A stretch of DNA of 45,173 nt from Terriglobia bacterium (GTDB lineage: Bacteria; Acidobacteriota; Terriglobia; Terriglobales; Acidobacteriaceae), in the NCBI GenBank assembly GCA_020073525.1, contig JAIQFA010000037.1:1-45173 (forward strand). The letters are read 5' to 3'. The translations under genes were made by a program, and so were the position numbers. Of this stretch, positions 1-8,165 are shown in pieces. The notes below the pieces were generated by a model. It worked only from the letters and a program-made list of their open reading frames with translations, had not been told where the DNA came from and did no database searches. The number at the start of each line of letters is the position of its first letter. The stretch's first letter is position 1.

Positions 1-896
1 CCGCCCGAGGCCGTAGCGCCCGTCGAAGCCGAACTGGCTCCTGCCGCAAAGCCGCTGACTCCAGCCAGGGCGGCGCCGGCCGCAACCCCGCCTGCTCTCA
101 CCAGCGCAAAGGCTGTTGACCCGACATCACCGGAGATAATCCTTTTCGCGATGAAGGGAATCAGCGCGATGGCTAGGGCGTAAAAAATGCTGACCAGCCC
201 TAGGATGATCGAGTCTCCCGCCCCCTTCAGAAAACCAAGGAACCCGTTGCCCAGGATGTTGTTCACTTGGTTGACCTGAATGGCGGTAATGAGTGCGCCG
301 AACACGGCGTAGAGAATTCCCCAGGCATTCCAGATCATCACGTTGACGGCATACGACTTCCCCAACTGGCCGACCCCCGGGATGGGAATGAGCGCGAGCA
401 CCAAGGGGCCGACCACGTAGAGGATTGCGCCAAACAAGGTGTAAAAAAAGCAGAACACGATCATCGCGAGGGCATAGAGAAGGTAAGCAACTACGAGCAG
501 GACCACCGTGATGGTGCTGGCTGCATCGCCCGTGATGATGTCCGTGAGCGTCAAGGAAGGATTGTTTGCGAACTGTTGTTGGAGCTGTCCCATCCAGCTC
601 TGGAACATGTCTCCTGCACCGGAACTGCTGCCGATGGAATTTGCGATAGTGTTGAAGGAGCCGTTGACGCCGCGAAACACGGTTGCCCAGTTGGAAACGA
701 TCATGGCTACCACTAGATACTTGATCGCCGTTCCCGCCAGCGCCTGCAGATCGCCTCCACGAAACGCCGCTTGATAGAGGCCGATCAGGAAGCCAATCAG
801 CAGGATCGCGAATGCGATGTTCGTGACCGTCGAGATGATCGCGGTGCCGTCGATCCCGGCTAGCGCGGTGTTCAGAAGTTGCTGGAAATAAAACAC
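1..896 (-). CDS. TrbL/VirB6-like type IV secretion membrane protein (partial)
   Basis: This reading frame starts at a GTG (896) two bases after the stop of the upstream gene, with a G-rich GGGGGT ribosome site about ten bases before it. It stays open to the window edge, so the C-terminus is missing. The product, at least 298 residues, has several long hydrophobic segments, for example a run around FAILLIGFLIGLY near residue 25 and VVLLVVAYLLYALAMIVF in the middle. It ends in a small-residue-rich Ala/Gly/Ser stretch. Polytopic proteins with this Gly/Ala-rich tail, downstream of VirB4 and TrbJ-like genes, are typically TrbL/VirB6, which forms the inner-membrane part of the conjugation channel. 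The family call rests on topology and gene order, not on a diagnostic motif. A longer overlapping minus frame with an ATG near 1095 is out of frame and not membrane-like. Confidence 0.7.
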   Translation of the reverse strand, partial: MFYFQQLLNTALAGIDGTAIISTVTNIAFAILLIGFLIGLYQAAFRGGDLQALAGTAIKYLVVAMIVSNWATVFRGVNGSFNTIANSIGSSSGAGDMFQSWMGQLQQQFANNPSLTLTDIITGDAASTITVVLLVVAYLLYALAMIVFCFFYTLFGAILYVVGPLVLALIPIPGVGQLGKSYAVNVMIWNAWGILYAVFGALITAIQVNQVNNILGNGFLGFLKGAGDSIILGLVSIFYALAIALIPFIAKRIISGDVGSTAFALVRAGGVAAGAALAGVSGFAAGASSASTGATASG

Positions 897-898
897 GG

Positions 899-1717
899 CT
901 ACTGGACCCCCGGTTGCAAGACCTGGTTGCCCGTAGTGTGAAGCGTTGACGCATGAGAAGCGCTGAACTTGAGCTGACCACTCGAGTTCGCCAGCTCGAT
1001 TGAGCGCACCCGTACCAGTTCCGCCATCGCGGATTGTGTGTATGCGTTGGCTCGCACCAGCCATGCCGAGGTCTCGGCCTCCAGAATGGCGGCACTCCCG
1101 GGCGCGGCGCTCTGTAACTGTTCGTTCATTTGCTCGGCTGCTTGAAGCTCCAGGTCGGCCAGGGCGTCGATTTCAACCGCCTTTTTCATGGCAGCTTGTG
1201 CTTCCGCATCGGTCATATCGACCATGTTCCGGACCGACTGGGGCGCGTTCGCCGGCGGCATCACGGTCCCATACAAAGCGGAGTAGTTGCTTGTGATTTG
1301 CGGCATTGCGCCCGGATTGCCGGAGAGCAGGCTCTGTTCGAGCAGTTGCGGTGTGCGCAGGGTGGCGCTCGATATCGGCAACTGGAAGAGCTGGCGCATT
1401 TGGACGAATTGGCTTTGAAATTGGACAGCCAAGCCTCTGGCTTGACTAATCGCCGCCATGGGAAACACGACCTGCTGCTCATAGTTTGCCGAGTCTTGTT
1501 CGTTTTGCTGGATCGAACTTAACGGTTTAGCCACGACGCTGCGCAGCAGGCCGGAGATCGAGTTGAGCCCGACGGACATCATGGCGCAGCACGGATCGAG
1601 TCCAAGCTGGCTGCGGGCCTTGCTAGGGAGCAGCGCAACTAGAATAGCCAGACCGCATATCGCGACCGCTGCGTTCCGGAGAAACTTCCAAAGACGAGAG
1701 AGCATAGGTCGATTCAT
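899..1717 (-). CDS. TrbJ/VirB5-like secreted T4SS protein, copy 2
   Basis: This encodes a 272-residue protein with an N-terminal hydrophobic segment (about residues 13-30, AVAICGLAILVALLPSKA) that looks like a signal sequence or membrane anchor. A helical, Gln/Ala-rich body follows. The start at 1717 has a clear AAGGAG site. It resembles the protein of the preceding gene (1729-2538): both have a central Q-I-x-x-x-Y segment, an Asn-Met/Leu-x-Asp segment and the AAPGSA motif before a long C-terminal helix, so they are tandem paralogues. Position after VirB4 and before a TrbL-like gene fits TrbJ/VirB5, a periplasmic pilus-tip or assembly component. The exact family is inferred from order, length and helical character. 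It lies 11 bases downstream of its paralogue and probably shares its transcript. Confidence 0.62.
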   Translation of the reverse strand: MNRPMLSRLWKFLRNAAVAICGLAILVALLPSKARSQLGLDPCCAMMSVGLNSISGLLRSVVAKPLSSIQQNEQDSANYEQQVVFPMAAISQARGLAVQFQSQFVQMRQLFQLPISSATLRTPQLLEQSLLSGNPGAMPQITSNYSALYGTVMPPANAPQSVRNMVDMTDAEAQAAMKKAVEIDALADLELQAAEQMNEQLQSAAPGSAAILEAETSAWLVRANAYTQSAMAELVRVRSIELANSSGQLKFSASHASTLHTTGNQVLQPGVQ

Positions 1718-1728
1718 TTTCGAACTCC

Positions 1729-2538
1729 TTATGGATGAGCTAGAACTTGCTGGATCTGGTTGAAAAGATTCTGCGTGGTTGTGGCGCTGTGCTTGAGCGT
1801 CGCATTCTGGTGCGCGAGTTTGGTTGCTTCCTGGCGCAGTTGAGCGGCAAGCATTTTCGCGAGCTGCGCCTGAGTCACAAGATCGGCGACGCGGGCCTGG
1901 GCCGTGACCATAGACGCCGACCCAGGAGCCGCAGTCATCGCCTGCTGTTCGAGAGAATCGGCGAGAGTCAGCATCCCCTGAGTAGTTTGGTCTGAGACCA
2001 TGGAAGTCTTTAGTGAATCCATGGCCATTGCATCGTCAATGTCCATGAGGTTGCGCTGCCCCGGCTGGGCAATTCCAGACAGGGCAACCGGTTGGTAGAC
2101 CTGCGTGTAGATCGCGGGAATCTGACCGATGGACCCCGACTGGGCGCCTCGGAAGATCGACTCCAACTGCATGGGAAGAGCGAGGGTCGCGCTGTTATTC
2201 TTGAGGCCTTCAATCTGAGACATTAGGCCGGTGTAGTGCGCCCGCGTTGCACTGACAAACGATCTCGTCTGGTTGATCAGGGCCAAAGGCCAGATGATCT
2301 GCTGGCGAAAATTGTTGACTGCGGCACTCACCTTCCGCATTTCGCTCAACGCTCCGCCGATCGGGCCTTGGAGGGTGCTGGTGATGGTATGAAAGAGGGA
2401 CAGAATGTCTCCTATTCCGTCAGCTCGCGTGGTCGACGGAATCAAGCACAGGGTGATTACAGCCACGAAAAGCCATCGCCTGCTATGGCTTAACCTGCGT
2501 TGAAAGTTGCGTAGGAGTTCCAAAGTTTTCATTTTCAT
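1729..2538 (-). CDS. TrbJ/VirB5-like secreted T4SS protein, copy 1
   Basis: This encodes a 269-residue protein with a positively charged N-terminus and a hydrophobic signal segment (about residues 22-37, RWLFVAVITLCLIPS) ending near TTRADG. The rest is predicted alpha-helical and rich in Gln, Ala and Thr. Its ATG overlaps the VirB4 stop as ATGA, so translation is probably coupled. It shares AAPGSA and a similar C-terminal helix ending in Q-x-V-L with the next gene, which points to a local duplication. In Trb/VirB clusters the gene straight after the VirB4/TrbE ATPase is commonly TrbJ/VirB5, a periplasmic component of the transfer apparatus. The role is inferred from context. Confidence 0.62.
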   Translation of the reverse strand: MKMKTLELLRNFQRRLSHSRRWLFVAVITLCLIPSTTRADGIGDILSLFHTITSTLQGPIGGALSEMRKVSAAVNNFRQQIIWPLALINQTRSFVSATRAHYTGLMSQIEGLKNNSATLALPMQLESIFRGAQSGSIGQIPAIYTQVYQPVALSGIAQPGQRNLMDIDDAMAMDSLKTSMVSDQTTQGMLTLADSLEQQAMTAAPGSASMVTAQARVADLVTQAQLAKMLAAQLRQEATKLAHQNATLKHSATTTQNLFNQIQQVLAHP

Positions 2539-5171
2539 ATGCGTGTACCTCTTGCGACTTCTCCTGAGATTTCTTCCGGAAGTGGATCGGCATCGGCCAG
2601 ACCTGCGGGGAACTTTTCGGCCAGTTCACGATAGGCTTCGATCAAAGGCACCGACTTTCGCTGCTCTAACCACCAGGACCGATACACGCGTTCCCGTGCG
2701 TAGGTCGTCATGATCCAGTAGTCGACCGTCGTCGGTGACATGCGGATCGTGTGCGTGGTATCGGCTTTCTCACCGATTACGATGAGCGCGTCGGCGCTCT
2801 TACCCTTGATGGGAGCGCTGAAATGCTTGATCTGGTTCAAAGCCGTCTCGTTCAGGTGCAGGTGCTCCCGCAGGGCGGTCATGTCGCCCGGCTGCTGGCC
2901 GATGATCTTGGTGGTCGAGTTCTTTACGATGCCCGCGCCGTGCGGCCTGGGCTTCGATTCCGTCCCCACAAAATCTTCCGCTGTTTGGCTCATTCCCCAG
3001 ACGCTGGCGTTACGTTTGCGTGCCGTACGAAACAGTTGGACCACTTCGGGCGCCAGCACCGGAGAATCCAGCAGGAACCAGCACTCATCCAGAACCGTGA
3101 TGCTCCGTCTGCCGGCCTTGCCTGCTGCCCGTTGCGCAGTGGCGTGAGCAATGAGAAGGCTCATTGCCGTTTCCAGCCGACGGTCATCGCTCAATTGCTC
3201 CACGTTGAAGAACAACCACGGATTGTCGAGTGAGATCGTTGTGGGCCGGTCGAACAGCTTTGAATACACCCCCTTTTCGCCGGTCCAGCTGCGCAGCTTG
3301 ATCGCTGCCAGGTGGGCTTCGTCCATCACGCGCTGGTTCTTTTCCTCGTCCCGCCATTGGGACAATTCGTCCCGCAGATCTGAAAAGGTGGGAATCGGCG
3401 TCGATGGCCGAATCGCTGCCCGCTTGTAAGTCCTGAGGATCGCCTCGTTGATCAGGTTGTCGAGTAACTCGGTGTCCTCGGCGCCACCTTCGCCGAGCAT
3501 ATGGCGCGTCAGATTTTTCAGAAACGCGACTTGATCCTTGCTCGGTTCTCTTTCTCCTTCCGGCAAATCCCAGGGATTGATCGTCTGGTCACTATCGAGC
3601 GACATGGTGATCATCCGTCCGCCCATCAGCTCAACCAGTGGACGATACGAATCGCCACGCTCAAGAATCGAAATCAGCGGGTTGCTTCGGGCGGCCATCA
3701 GAAGAAACTGCTGCACCATGACGGTCTTTCCGCCGCCCGTCTTGGCCATCACAAGCATGTTCGCGTCGCTCAAGCCGGGATCAAACGGCGAGAAAGGAAT
3801 AAGCTGGCGGTAGGGAGTTTCAACCAGGAACAGTGGCGACCGCGGTGTTCCGCGCCAAGGTGTCTCTACTGGCACAAGATCCGCCGCATTCGACGTGAGC
3901 AAGTCTTGATCTCGCTTGTCGGGCTCCGCCATTGCCGGAAGTGAACTGAAAAACAGGCGCTTCTTCGCCAACGACTCAGCAACCGCCTTGGCGCCATTCA
4001 TGCGGGAAATCGCGTAGAGAAGTTGTTGGCGCCGGTTGTCAATGGTTCGCTCGGATTGCTCCAGTTCCGCGGTCGTTATTGCTGGGCGGGAAGTGCGCGT
4101 TCCGATGACCAGGCTCAGCTTGGCGGTCTTGACCGAACTCGAAATAATGTCCTGTTGCACTCTGACTAGCTGGCCTTCGGCAACCTGGGCTTCCACGTTA
4201 ATCCGAAATCCTCCGTTCGAGTCTCGTTGTACGGCCTGCATCTTGCGCAACCGGCTCTTGTAGCCTTTGAGCACTCTCGCCTGGTCAGGAACTGTGATCT
4301 GCGCATTGACAATGAGCGGGAAATCAAGACCGACCAGTTCTCTGAGGATTCCGGGGAAAGTAGCGTCCGGGAGCTCTTTCAGACTTACAAAGGAGTAAAG
4401 AATTCCGCCGACATTCAGGTAGGAGTCAGTTTCATCGGCGATGCTTGTGTCAACGATCTGCTCGCGGGCGCTCCTGTATTCCAGTTGCTCGTCACCCCGC
4501 CTGTATGGCCGATGATCCGGAGACAAAGGATTCAGGGCTCGTTTTGCCTCCAGAAACAAATCGTCGTCAGTCAGCCGGCGCGCGCCGAGTTCTGCCGCTT
4601 CGAGGGTCGTTTCGAGCCCGCGCAGCAGACTCTCGAACTCTGCCAGTAATTGTTGATGCTCCCGAGCGCTACGCTCAATGCACTTCCGCGCCGATAAGCT
4701 GAAGGGTTTGCCCGTCGGCTTGAGCGGTTTACCAGCAATACGGCGATGAACGACCGGGTCCCAGATGAAGTACGCGTGCAAGTGAGGCCGCATGTAGTGG
4801 CCATTCATTTCTTTCATGCGCCATCGTTCGACGCGTAGTTCATCAAGGACGATTACTTCTGCCCGTTCCGATTGCTGGGCTTCGGCATACTGCTCAATCA
4901 GGTCTCCGAGATCCTCCACCACTTCGTAGCGGAACTGCACTCTCATGCTGTGTTCCGGCAAGGAACGCAGGAGCGCCTCCAGCATCAACTTCCCTCGGTC
5001 TCGGCCTTCGTCGCTCGCGAAATACGATGCCAGACCCTTCAACTCGTAGCCCGCGACAAAGGCGCCGTTGGTGCGAACAACAACGTTGTCCAGATAGTCG
5101 CGCACCGGAAGTTGCTCACACAAAGCCGGATCGTGGAGCTTTCGTTCGTGTTGTTCAACCGTAGGCGGCAC
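2535..5171 (-). CDS. VirB4/TrbE-family conjugation ATPase
   Basis: This 878-residue protein is the energising ATPase of a type IV secretion system, working at the cytoplasmic face of the inner membrane. A Walker A motif (MAKTGGGKT, about residues 475-483) and a Walker B motif (ITVLDECWF, about 691-699) are plain. The N-terminal half matches the VirB4/CagE N-domain in length and includes the usual helical stretch before the NTPase domain. The start is a GTG at 5171, preceded by GGAGGAA and just after the VirB3-like stop. The length is within the usual 800-900 residues. The gene sits between VirB3-like and TrbJ-like genes, the standard Trb order. The 3' end overlaps the next start by four bases. 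Nothing suggests inactivation. Confidence 0.93.
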   Translation of the reverse strand: MPPTVEQHERKLHDPALCEQLPVRDYLDNVVVRTNGAFVAGYELKGLASYFASDEGRDRGKLMLEALLRSLPEHSMRVQFRYEVVEDLGDLIEQYAEAQQSERAEVIVLDELRVERWRMKEMNGHYMRPHLHAYFIWDPVVHRRIAGKPLKPTGKPFSLSARKCIERSAREHQQLLAEFESLLRGLETTLEAAELGARRLTDDDLFLEAKRALNPLSPDHRPYRRGDEQLEYRSAREQIVDTSIADETDSYLNVGGILYSFVSLKELPDATFPGILRELVGLDFPLIVNAQITVPDQARVLKGYKSRLRKMQAVQRDSNGGFRINVEAQVAEGQLVRVQQDIISSSVKTAKLSLVIGTRTSRPAITTAELEQSERTIDNRRQQLLYAISRMNGAKAVAESLAKKRLFFSSLPAMAEPDKRDQDLLTSNAADLVPVETPWRGTPRSPLFLVETPYRQLIPFSPFDPGLSDANMLVMAKTGGGKTVMVQQFLLMAARSNPLISILERGDSYRPLVELMGGRMITMSLDSDQTINPWDLPEGEREPSKDQVAFLKNLTRHMLGEGGAEDTELLDNLINEAILRTYKRAAIRPSTPIPTFSDLRDELSQWRDEEKNQRVMDEAHLAAIKLRSWTGEKGVYSKLFDRPTTISLDNPWLFFNVEQLSDDRRLETAMSLLIAHATAQRAAGKAGRRSITVLDECWFLLDSPVLAPEVVQLFRTARKRNASVWGMSQTAEDFVGTESKPRPHGAGIVKNSTTKIIGQQPGDMTALREHLHLNETALNQIKHFSAPIKGKSADALIVIGEKADTTHTIRMSPTTVDYWIMTTYARERVYRSWWLEQRKSVPLIEAYRELAEKFPAGLADADPLPEEISGEVARGTRI

Positions 5172-5173
5172 TG

Positions 5174-5506
5174 CTATTCCTCCTTCAGATACGCATGCCG
5201 AATTTCGCGATCGCGTGCTAACGCGCAGTAGGCATGCGGCTTCGTGTACCAGAACACGAGATCACGGACGTAGCCGCGCGGTTTGCCATACTTGAAGGCC
5301 ATCAGCAGCGGCACTAACAGCAGTGGCACTCCGTATTGGAGGACAATGCTCATTGGCATTCCCGCGACCTCACCTCCCACGAAGTGACCAACCACATTCA
5401 TGATGGCTGCCGCGCCAAGCACGATGAACAGGTCCTCCAATTCCAGAAGCATGAATGTCACTCGAGTCTGTAAATTGCGATTCACCGGTGTCACCTGTAA
5501 TGGCAT
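5174..5506 (-). CDS. VirB3/TrbD-like inner-membrane T4SS protein
   Basis: This encodes a 110-residue protein with two adjacent hydrophobic segments (about residues 25-40 and 52-69) and a charged C-terminus ending HAYLKEE. This is the size and topology of VirB3/TrbD, which sits in the inner membrane and works with VirB4. The ATG at 5506 has a strong GGAGGAA site. The same frame stays open upstream to about 5821, but that extension is low-complexity, non-membrane sequence overlapping the previous gene, so it is rejected. VirB4 starts immediately downstream with no gap. The call rests on size, two-TM topology and position directly before VirB4. Confidence 0.75.
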   Translation of the reverse strand: MPLQVTPVNRNLQTRVTFMLLELEDLFIVLGAAAIMNVVGHFVGGEVAGMPMSIVLQYGVPLLLVPLLMAFKYGKPRGYVRDLVFWYTKPHAYCALARDREIRHAYLKEE

Positions 5507-5520
5507 CTCGTAATTCCTCC

Positions 5521-5976
5521 CTAGCGCACTCCGGCCGTTCCGTGTTGAATCCAGAATTCTCCCAAGCGCAAGAGCCCCGACAGTCCAAAACAGCACATCG
5601 CCGCAACAAGATTTCTTACCCAAGCCTCGCCAATCGTCATGCGCTCCAAAAGCCCTGCGAAGTGCACGACCGCCAGTACTACCTGGCCGGCTCCATAGAG
5701 TGGCAGGAGAACGTTCCCGACCCAGTTCACAAGCGTCAGGATTGAAATCCAGTAGCGGTCTGGGTTGTTCCAGGCTGCCTGGTTGCTGAAGGACTCCATC
5801 GCGCGCAACAACCCAGAGCACATTAGAGAAGCGAGTGCCGCGTAACCAAGGTGTTGGTACGGCTGCGCCTTGCTGAAGCGGTAAATCGCGCCGGCGGCGA
5901 ACAAACCGGCCATGGTTGGCATGATGACGTTGCCCAGCCAGTTCGTCAGGTTGAGCAACCCGTTTGAAAGATTCAC
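5521..5976 (-). CDS. VirB2-like membrane protein with a duplicated repeat
   Basis: This encodes a 151-residue hydrophobic protein made of two similar halves. Each begins with L-x-L-x-NW-x-GNV (LLNLTNWLGNV, then LTLVNWVGNV), continues with two hydrophobic stretches and ends with SGLLR plus E-x-F. The C-terminus FWIQHGTAGVR nearly repeats the end of the protein encoded at 6687-7058 (FWIQNGTAGVQ). This is best read as an internal duplication of a VirB2/TrbC-like pilin-type unit. The start chosen is GTG 5976, because GGAGGT lies six bases before it. An ATG at 5997, overlapping the upstream stop as TGATG, would add seven residues. The role as a pilin or pilin-related inner-membrane protein is inferred. 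Confidence 0.65.
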   Translation of the reverse strand: MNLSNGLLNLTNWLGNVIMPTMAGLFAAGAIYRFSKAQPYQHLGYAALASLMCSGLLRAMESFSNQAAWNNPDRYWISILTLVNWVGNVLLPLYGAGQVVLAVVHFAGLLERMTIGEAWVRNLVAAMCCFGLSGLLRLGEFWIQHGTAGVR

Positions 5977-5996
5977 AGGATCACCTCCAATCCTCA

Positions 5997-6659
5997 TCAG
6001 CCGGCCATGGCCTGGACCAGCTTCCAAATGGCCGAAACACTCAAGAACGCAAGACCCGACCCCACCAGCGGCATGAATGGCCGATGGCGCGCGTAATTAA
6101 AGATCGCTCCCACAAGCGCCAATCCTGCTGCTTCCGGCAGGATCGTCCCAGCGAGAAAGTTCCAGGCTGCGGTCAGCATGTCCGTGGTTGCAAACTGTGA
6201 CCCGCTGTTCCAACTCTGGAAAAGCTGGACTGTGCCGGATGCAGACAGCAGAAAAATGGCGGAGACGATGGACCCGAGCGGGCTGTACCCCTCAGCCGCA
6301 TCGAGCGCCGCTTTCAGCACGCAGAAAGCGGCGAGCACGGGAGTCAACCGTGCAACCACGACGTTCGAAACAAAACCGCTGAAGCTTGTCTGCAAACTCG
6401 CGACCCACGAACTGCTGATGCCTCCGCCTTGCGCAGGCATGGCGATACCCTGCGCCGCAAACCAGGAGAGCAACTGCGGAAGCGTCAAGAGAATTACCGA
6501 CCACAGGGCCCATCTCTGGAACGTTCCGCCCGCCTGGAAGTTCACACCGCCTTCCTGCCGCAATGCGATTCCAGCCAGCACCATCGTGCAGATGGCGGCC
6601 GGAACTGCCATGTCGAATAGCAGTGTCAACAGATCGACGATGATTTGGGGCAACGTCAT
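5997..6659 (-). CDS. Polytopic membrane protein of the T4SS cluster
   Basis: This encodes a 220-residue protein with several hydrophobic segments (around residues 7-30, 50-68, 125-145 and 175-215). I do not recognise a named family. It lies between two genes encoding the repeated VirB2-like unit, and its 3' end touches the next start (TGATG), so it belongs to the transfer operon. It could be a lineage-specific channel or pilin-assembly protein. The start at 6659 has only a weak ribosome site, CAGG. The protein shows no enzyme motif. Confidence 0.6.
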   Translation of the reverse strand: MTLPQIIVDLLTLLFDMAVPAAICTMVLAGIALRQEGGVNFQAGGTFQRWALWSVILLTLPQLLSWFAAQGIAMPAQGGGISSSWVASLQTSFSGFVSNVVVARLTPVLAAFCVLKAALDAAEGYSPLGSIVSAIFLLSASGTVQLFQSWNSGSQFATTDMLTAAWNFLAGTILPEAAGLALVGAIFNYARHRPFMPLVGSGLAFLSVSAIWKLVQAMAG

Positions 6660-6686
6660 TGCCTGAGCACTCCGCAGTGAGCGTTC

Positions 6687-7058
6687 CTACTGCACGCCCG
6701 CCGTACCGTTCTGAATCCAGAACTCGATCAGGCGAGTGAGGCCTGAGATCACCAGCAATCCGGCCGCTGTTACCGCCCATCGCGCGACACCGCGTCCTTG
6801 GGAATAAGAGATGACGGCCATGACCACCGCCAGAGCCGCTCCGACAGGAGAGATCACATTGCCGACCCAGTTCACGAGATTGAGAACTGTTCCTTCGGGT
6901 TGGGCCGCAGTTTGACCCTGAACAGCCTGGCCCGTGGCAGGCTGCGTTCCCAGGTTCTGGGCATGAGACACCAGCGGACACAACTGGAATGAACAAATCG
7001 CCAGCACATAGACGAGGGCAAGGCGAAGGCGGGTGTTTCTCCAATCTGGCAATCTCAT
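6687..7058 (-). CDS. VirB2/TrbC-like small membrane protein with signal peptide
   Basis: This encodes a 123-residue protein with a signal peptide (residues about 1-34: basic start, hydrophobic core LALVYVLAICSF, then SHAQ). A short Gln/Ala-rich linker follows, then one unit of the repeat NWVGNV ... FWIQNGTAGVQ with two membrane segments. The signal peptide followed by a short two-TM core is typical of VirB2/TrbC pilins. The ATG at 7058 is preceded by AGAGGAG; the open frame upstream to 7121 has no ribosome site and is not used. It is the first gene of the minus-strand transfer operon in this window. The C-terminal unit recurs twice in the protein encoded at 5521-5976. Confidence 0.68.
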   Translation of the reverse strand: MRLPDWRNTRLRLALVYVLAICSFQLCPLVSHAQNLGTQPATGQAVQGQTAAQPEGTVLNLVNWVGNVISPVGAALAVVMAVISYSQGRGVARWAVTAAGLLVISGLTRLIEFWIQNGTAGVQ

Positions 7059-7374
7059 ATGCTCCTCTTCTGCGATCGCGCTGGAATCACGCTTGAGTTT
7101 GATTCCCGCAGGCGAGAACATACGGGCATTTCAGATTTCGGGCAAATCAGGACGGCCGTTTGGAACTCTCTTCAGAACCGTGTCGCGAACCTGCAGTTGG
7201 CCGATTAGCGATTCGAATCTTCGAGAGGATTATGATGCCTATTGATTTCAAAGGCTGGGGTTCGCAGTGGAGTTAATCGTGCGCGCGCGGGAGCAATAGA
7301 ATTATGAGATGAACAAATGTTTGAGTTTGGTGCATCTCACAATGCAGGCTACGTATCTCATCGAAAACAAGCAT

Positions 7375-7428
7375 ATGGTACTAGGGAGGGAGTTGAACCT
7401 CGGACGCCAGTCTTTTCAGTGCTACGTT
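7375..7428 (-). other. Possible degenerate tRNA 3' half (att-site-like)
   Basis: On the minus strand this stretch reads like the 3' half of a tRNA. It has CTGAAAA, like the anticodon loop of tRNA-Phe(GAA), then a short variable region, then GAGG-TTCAACT-CCCTC resembling a T-arm with the TTCRANY loop, and finally CCA. Stem pairing is poor and no D-arm or 5' half is recognisable. It is therefore not a functional tRNA; it could be a decayed gene or an integration-site remnant. A chance match cannot be excluded. Confidence 0.2.
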
Positions 7429-7835
7429 AACCTGTACTTGCAATAACTTAAGTGACTCCAGGTGGCCGCCTAACTACTTGAGAAGTCGTGAGAGATATGC
7501 GAATCGTGGGTTGAAATCGTGGGTCCAAAATCAAGCGCAAGAAATTGTTCCCACCTCGGGAGATTTAGCTGTTTCATCTTCTACGTCGCAAATTATCCTG
7601 ATTATGCGCTCTGACAAAATCAGCAAATTAGGAGGCGCGAATGGCACATCAAACGTTGAGAGTCCCCGTACACCATGACTCCACGTTCTCTTGACCAAGG
7701 GTAGCGCACCTGCCTTGGGCGCACGCCCGCCCGCTCTAAACGCTCTCCTTGTTCTGACGAACTTCTAATGAAAACAATAACTTGGGGAGTCTGCTTTTCG
7801 CTCAAGCAAAACTCCAACGCCTCGAATCAGAGGGG

Positions 7836-7857
7836 TTTTGACACAGTTTTGACACAG
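7836..7857. repeat. Exact 11-bp tandem direct repeat
   Basis: TTTTGACACAG occurs twice back to back. It lies in the non-coding junction just past the decayed response-regulator gene. Such repeats can be protein-binding sites, including recombinase arm sites, or simple slippage products. The function is unknown. Confidence 0.55.
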
Positions 7858-7884
7858 CTGGTAAGTGCTCGGAGCAACTTGCTT

Positions 7885-8160
7885 TTACGGCAGGTGCGCA
7901 CGGGTTCTGGCCAACGATTGTGGTCGATTTGAAGTTGTGACAAGGCTTGGTGAGTCGTCAACGTCCAGGTCGAGAGTTGCAACGATGTCGTGGACGGTAT
8001 CGCGCGCCGTGAGAACCAGCACCGGCCCGCGGTTCTTTGAAGATCGTAGCCTCCGAACGACCTCGAAGCCCGTCAATCACGGGCAGCATCAAGTCGAGGA
8101 CGATCGCGTCAAATCTCCACTCTGCGCGTGCATTAGGCCGTTGCTGCCCGCGCCAGATTA
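7885..8160 (-). pseudogene. Decayed OmpR-type response regulator, receiver fragment
   Basis: A receiver domain is visible in two frames. The first reads ...FDAIVLDLMLPVIDG, holding the phospho-acceptor Asp in VLDLMLP. One extra base then shifts the frame to GFEVVRRLRSS...GPVLVLTARDTVHDIV. The rest matches receiver consensus only loosely (LDLDVDDSP...LARTRAHLP) and stops at 7885. The N-terminal beta strand with the acidic pair and the DNA-binding domain are missing. It is therefore a truncated, frameshifted remnant. It lies immediately downstream of the GH43 gene in the same orientation, next to the gene-poor junction, and fits as debris of a rearrangement. Confidence 0.75.
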
Positions 8161-8165
8161 CAGAT

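Larger units (their letters stand above)
7059..7884. other. Gene-poor junction between the T4SS and arabinose modules
   Basis: I see no credible coding gene in this stretch of roughly 0.8 kb. It holds a tRNA-like remnant (about 7375-7428), a ten-base direct repeat (AATCGTGGGT, twice around 7490-7512) and an exact 11-bp tandem repeat (7836-7857). The promoter of the minus-strand transfer operon should lie at the low-coordinate end, but I found no convincing -35/-10 pair. Short open frames at 7478-7678 (plus) and 7620-7817 (minus) have no ribosome site and no protein-like composition. The debris is consistent with the edge of an integrated element, which is inference. Confidence 0.5.

Noticed and set aside
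127..1095. Long minus-strand frame with an ATG at 1095
   Set aside because: Its composition is Arg/His/Ser-rich with no membrane segments, and it is the antiphase shadow of the TrbL-like frame that starts at GTG 896.
5507..5821. N-terminal extension of the VirB3-like protein
   Set aside because: It overlaps the preceding gene, has no membrane or family features, and the ATG at 5506 has a strong ribosome site.
7375..7428. A functional tRNA-Phe gene
   Set aside because: There is no D-arm or 5' half and the stems are mismatched; it is kept only as a low-confidence remnant.
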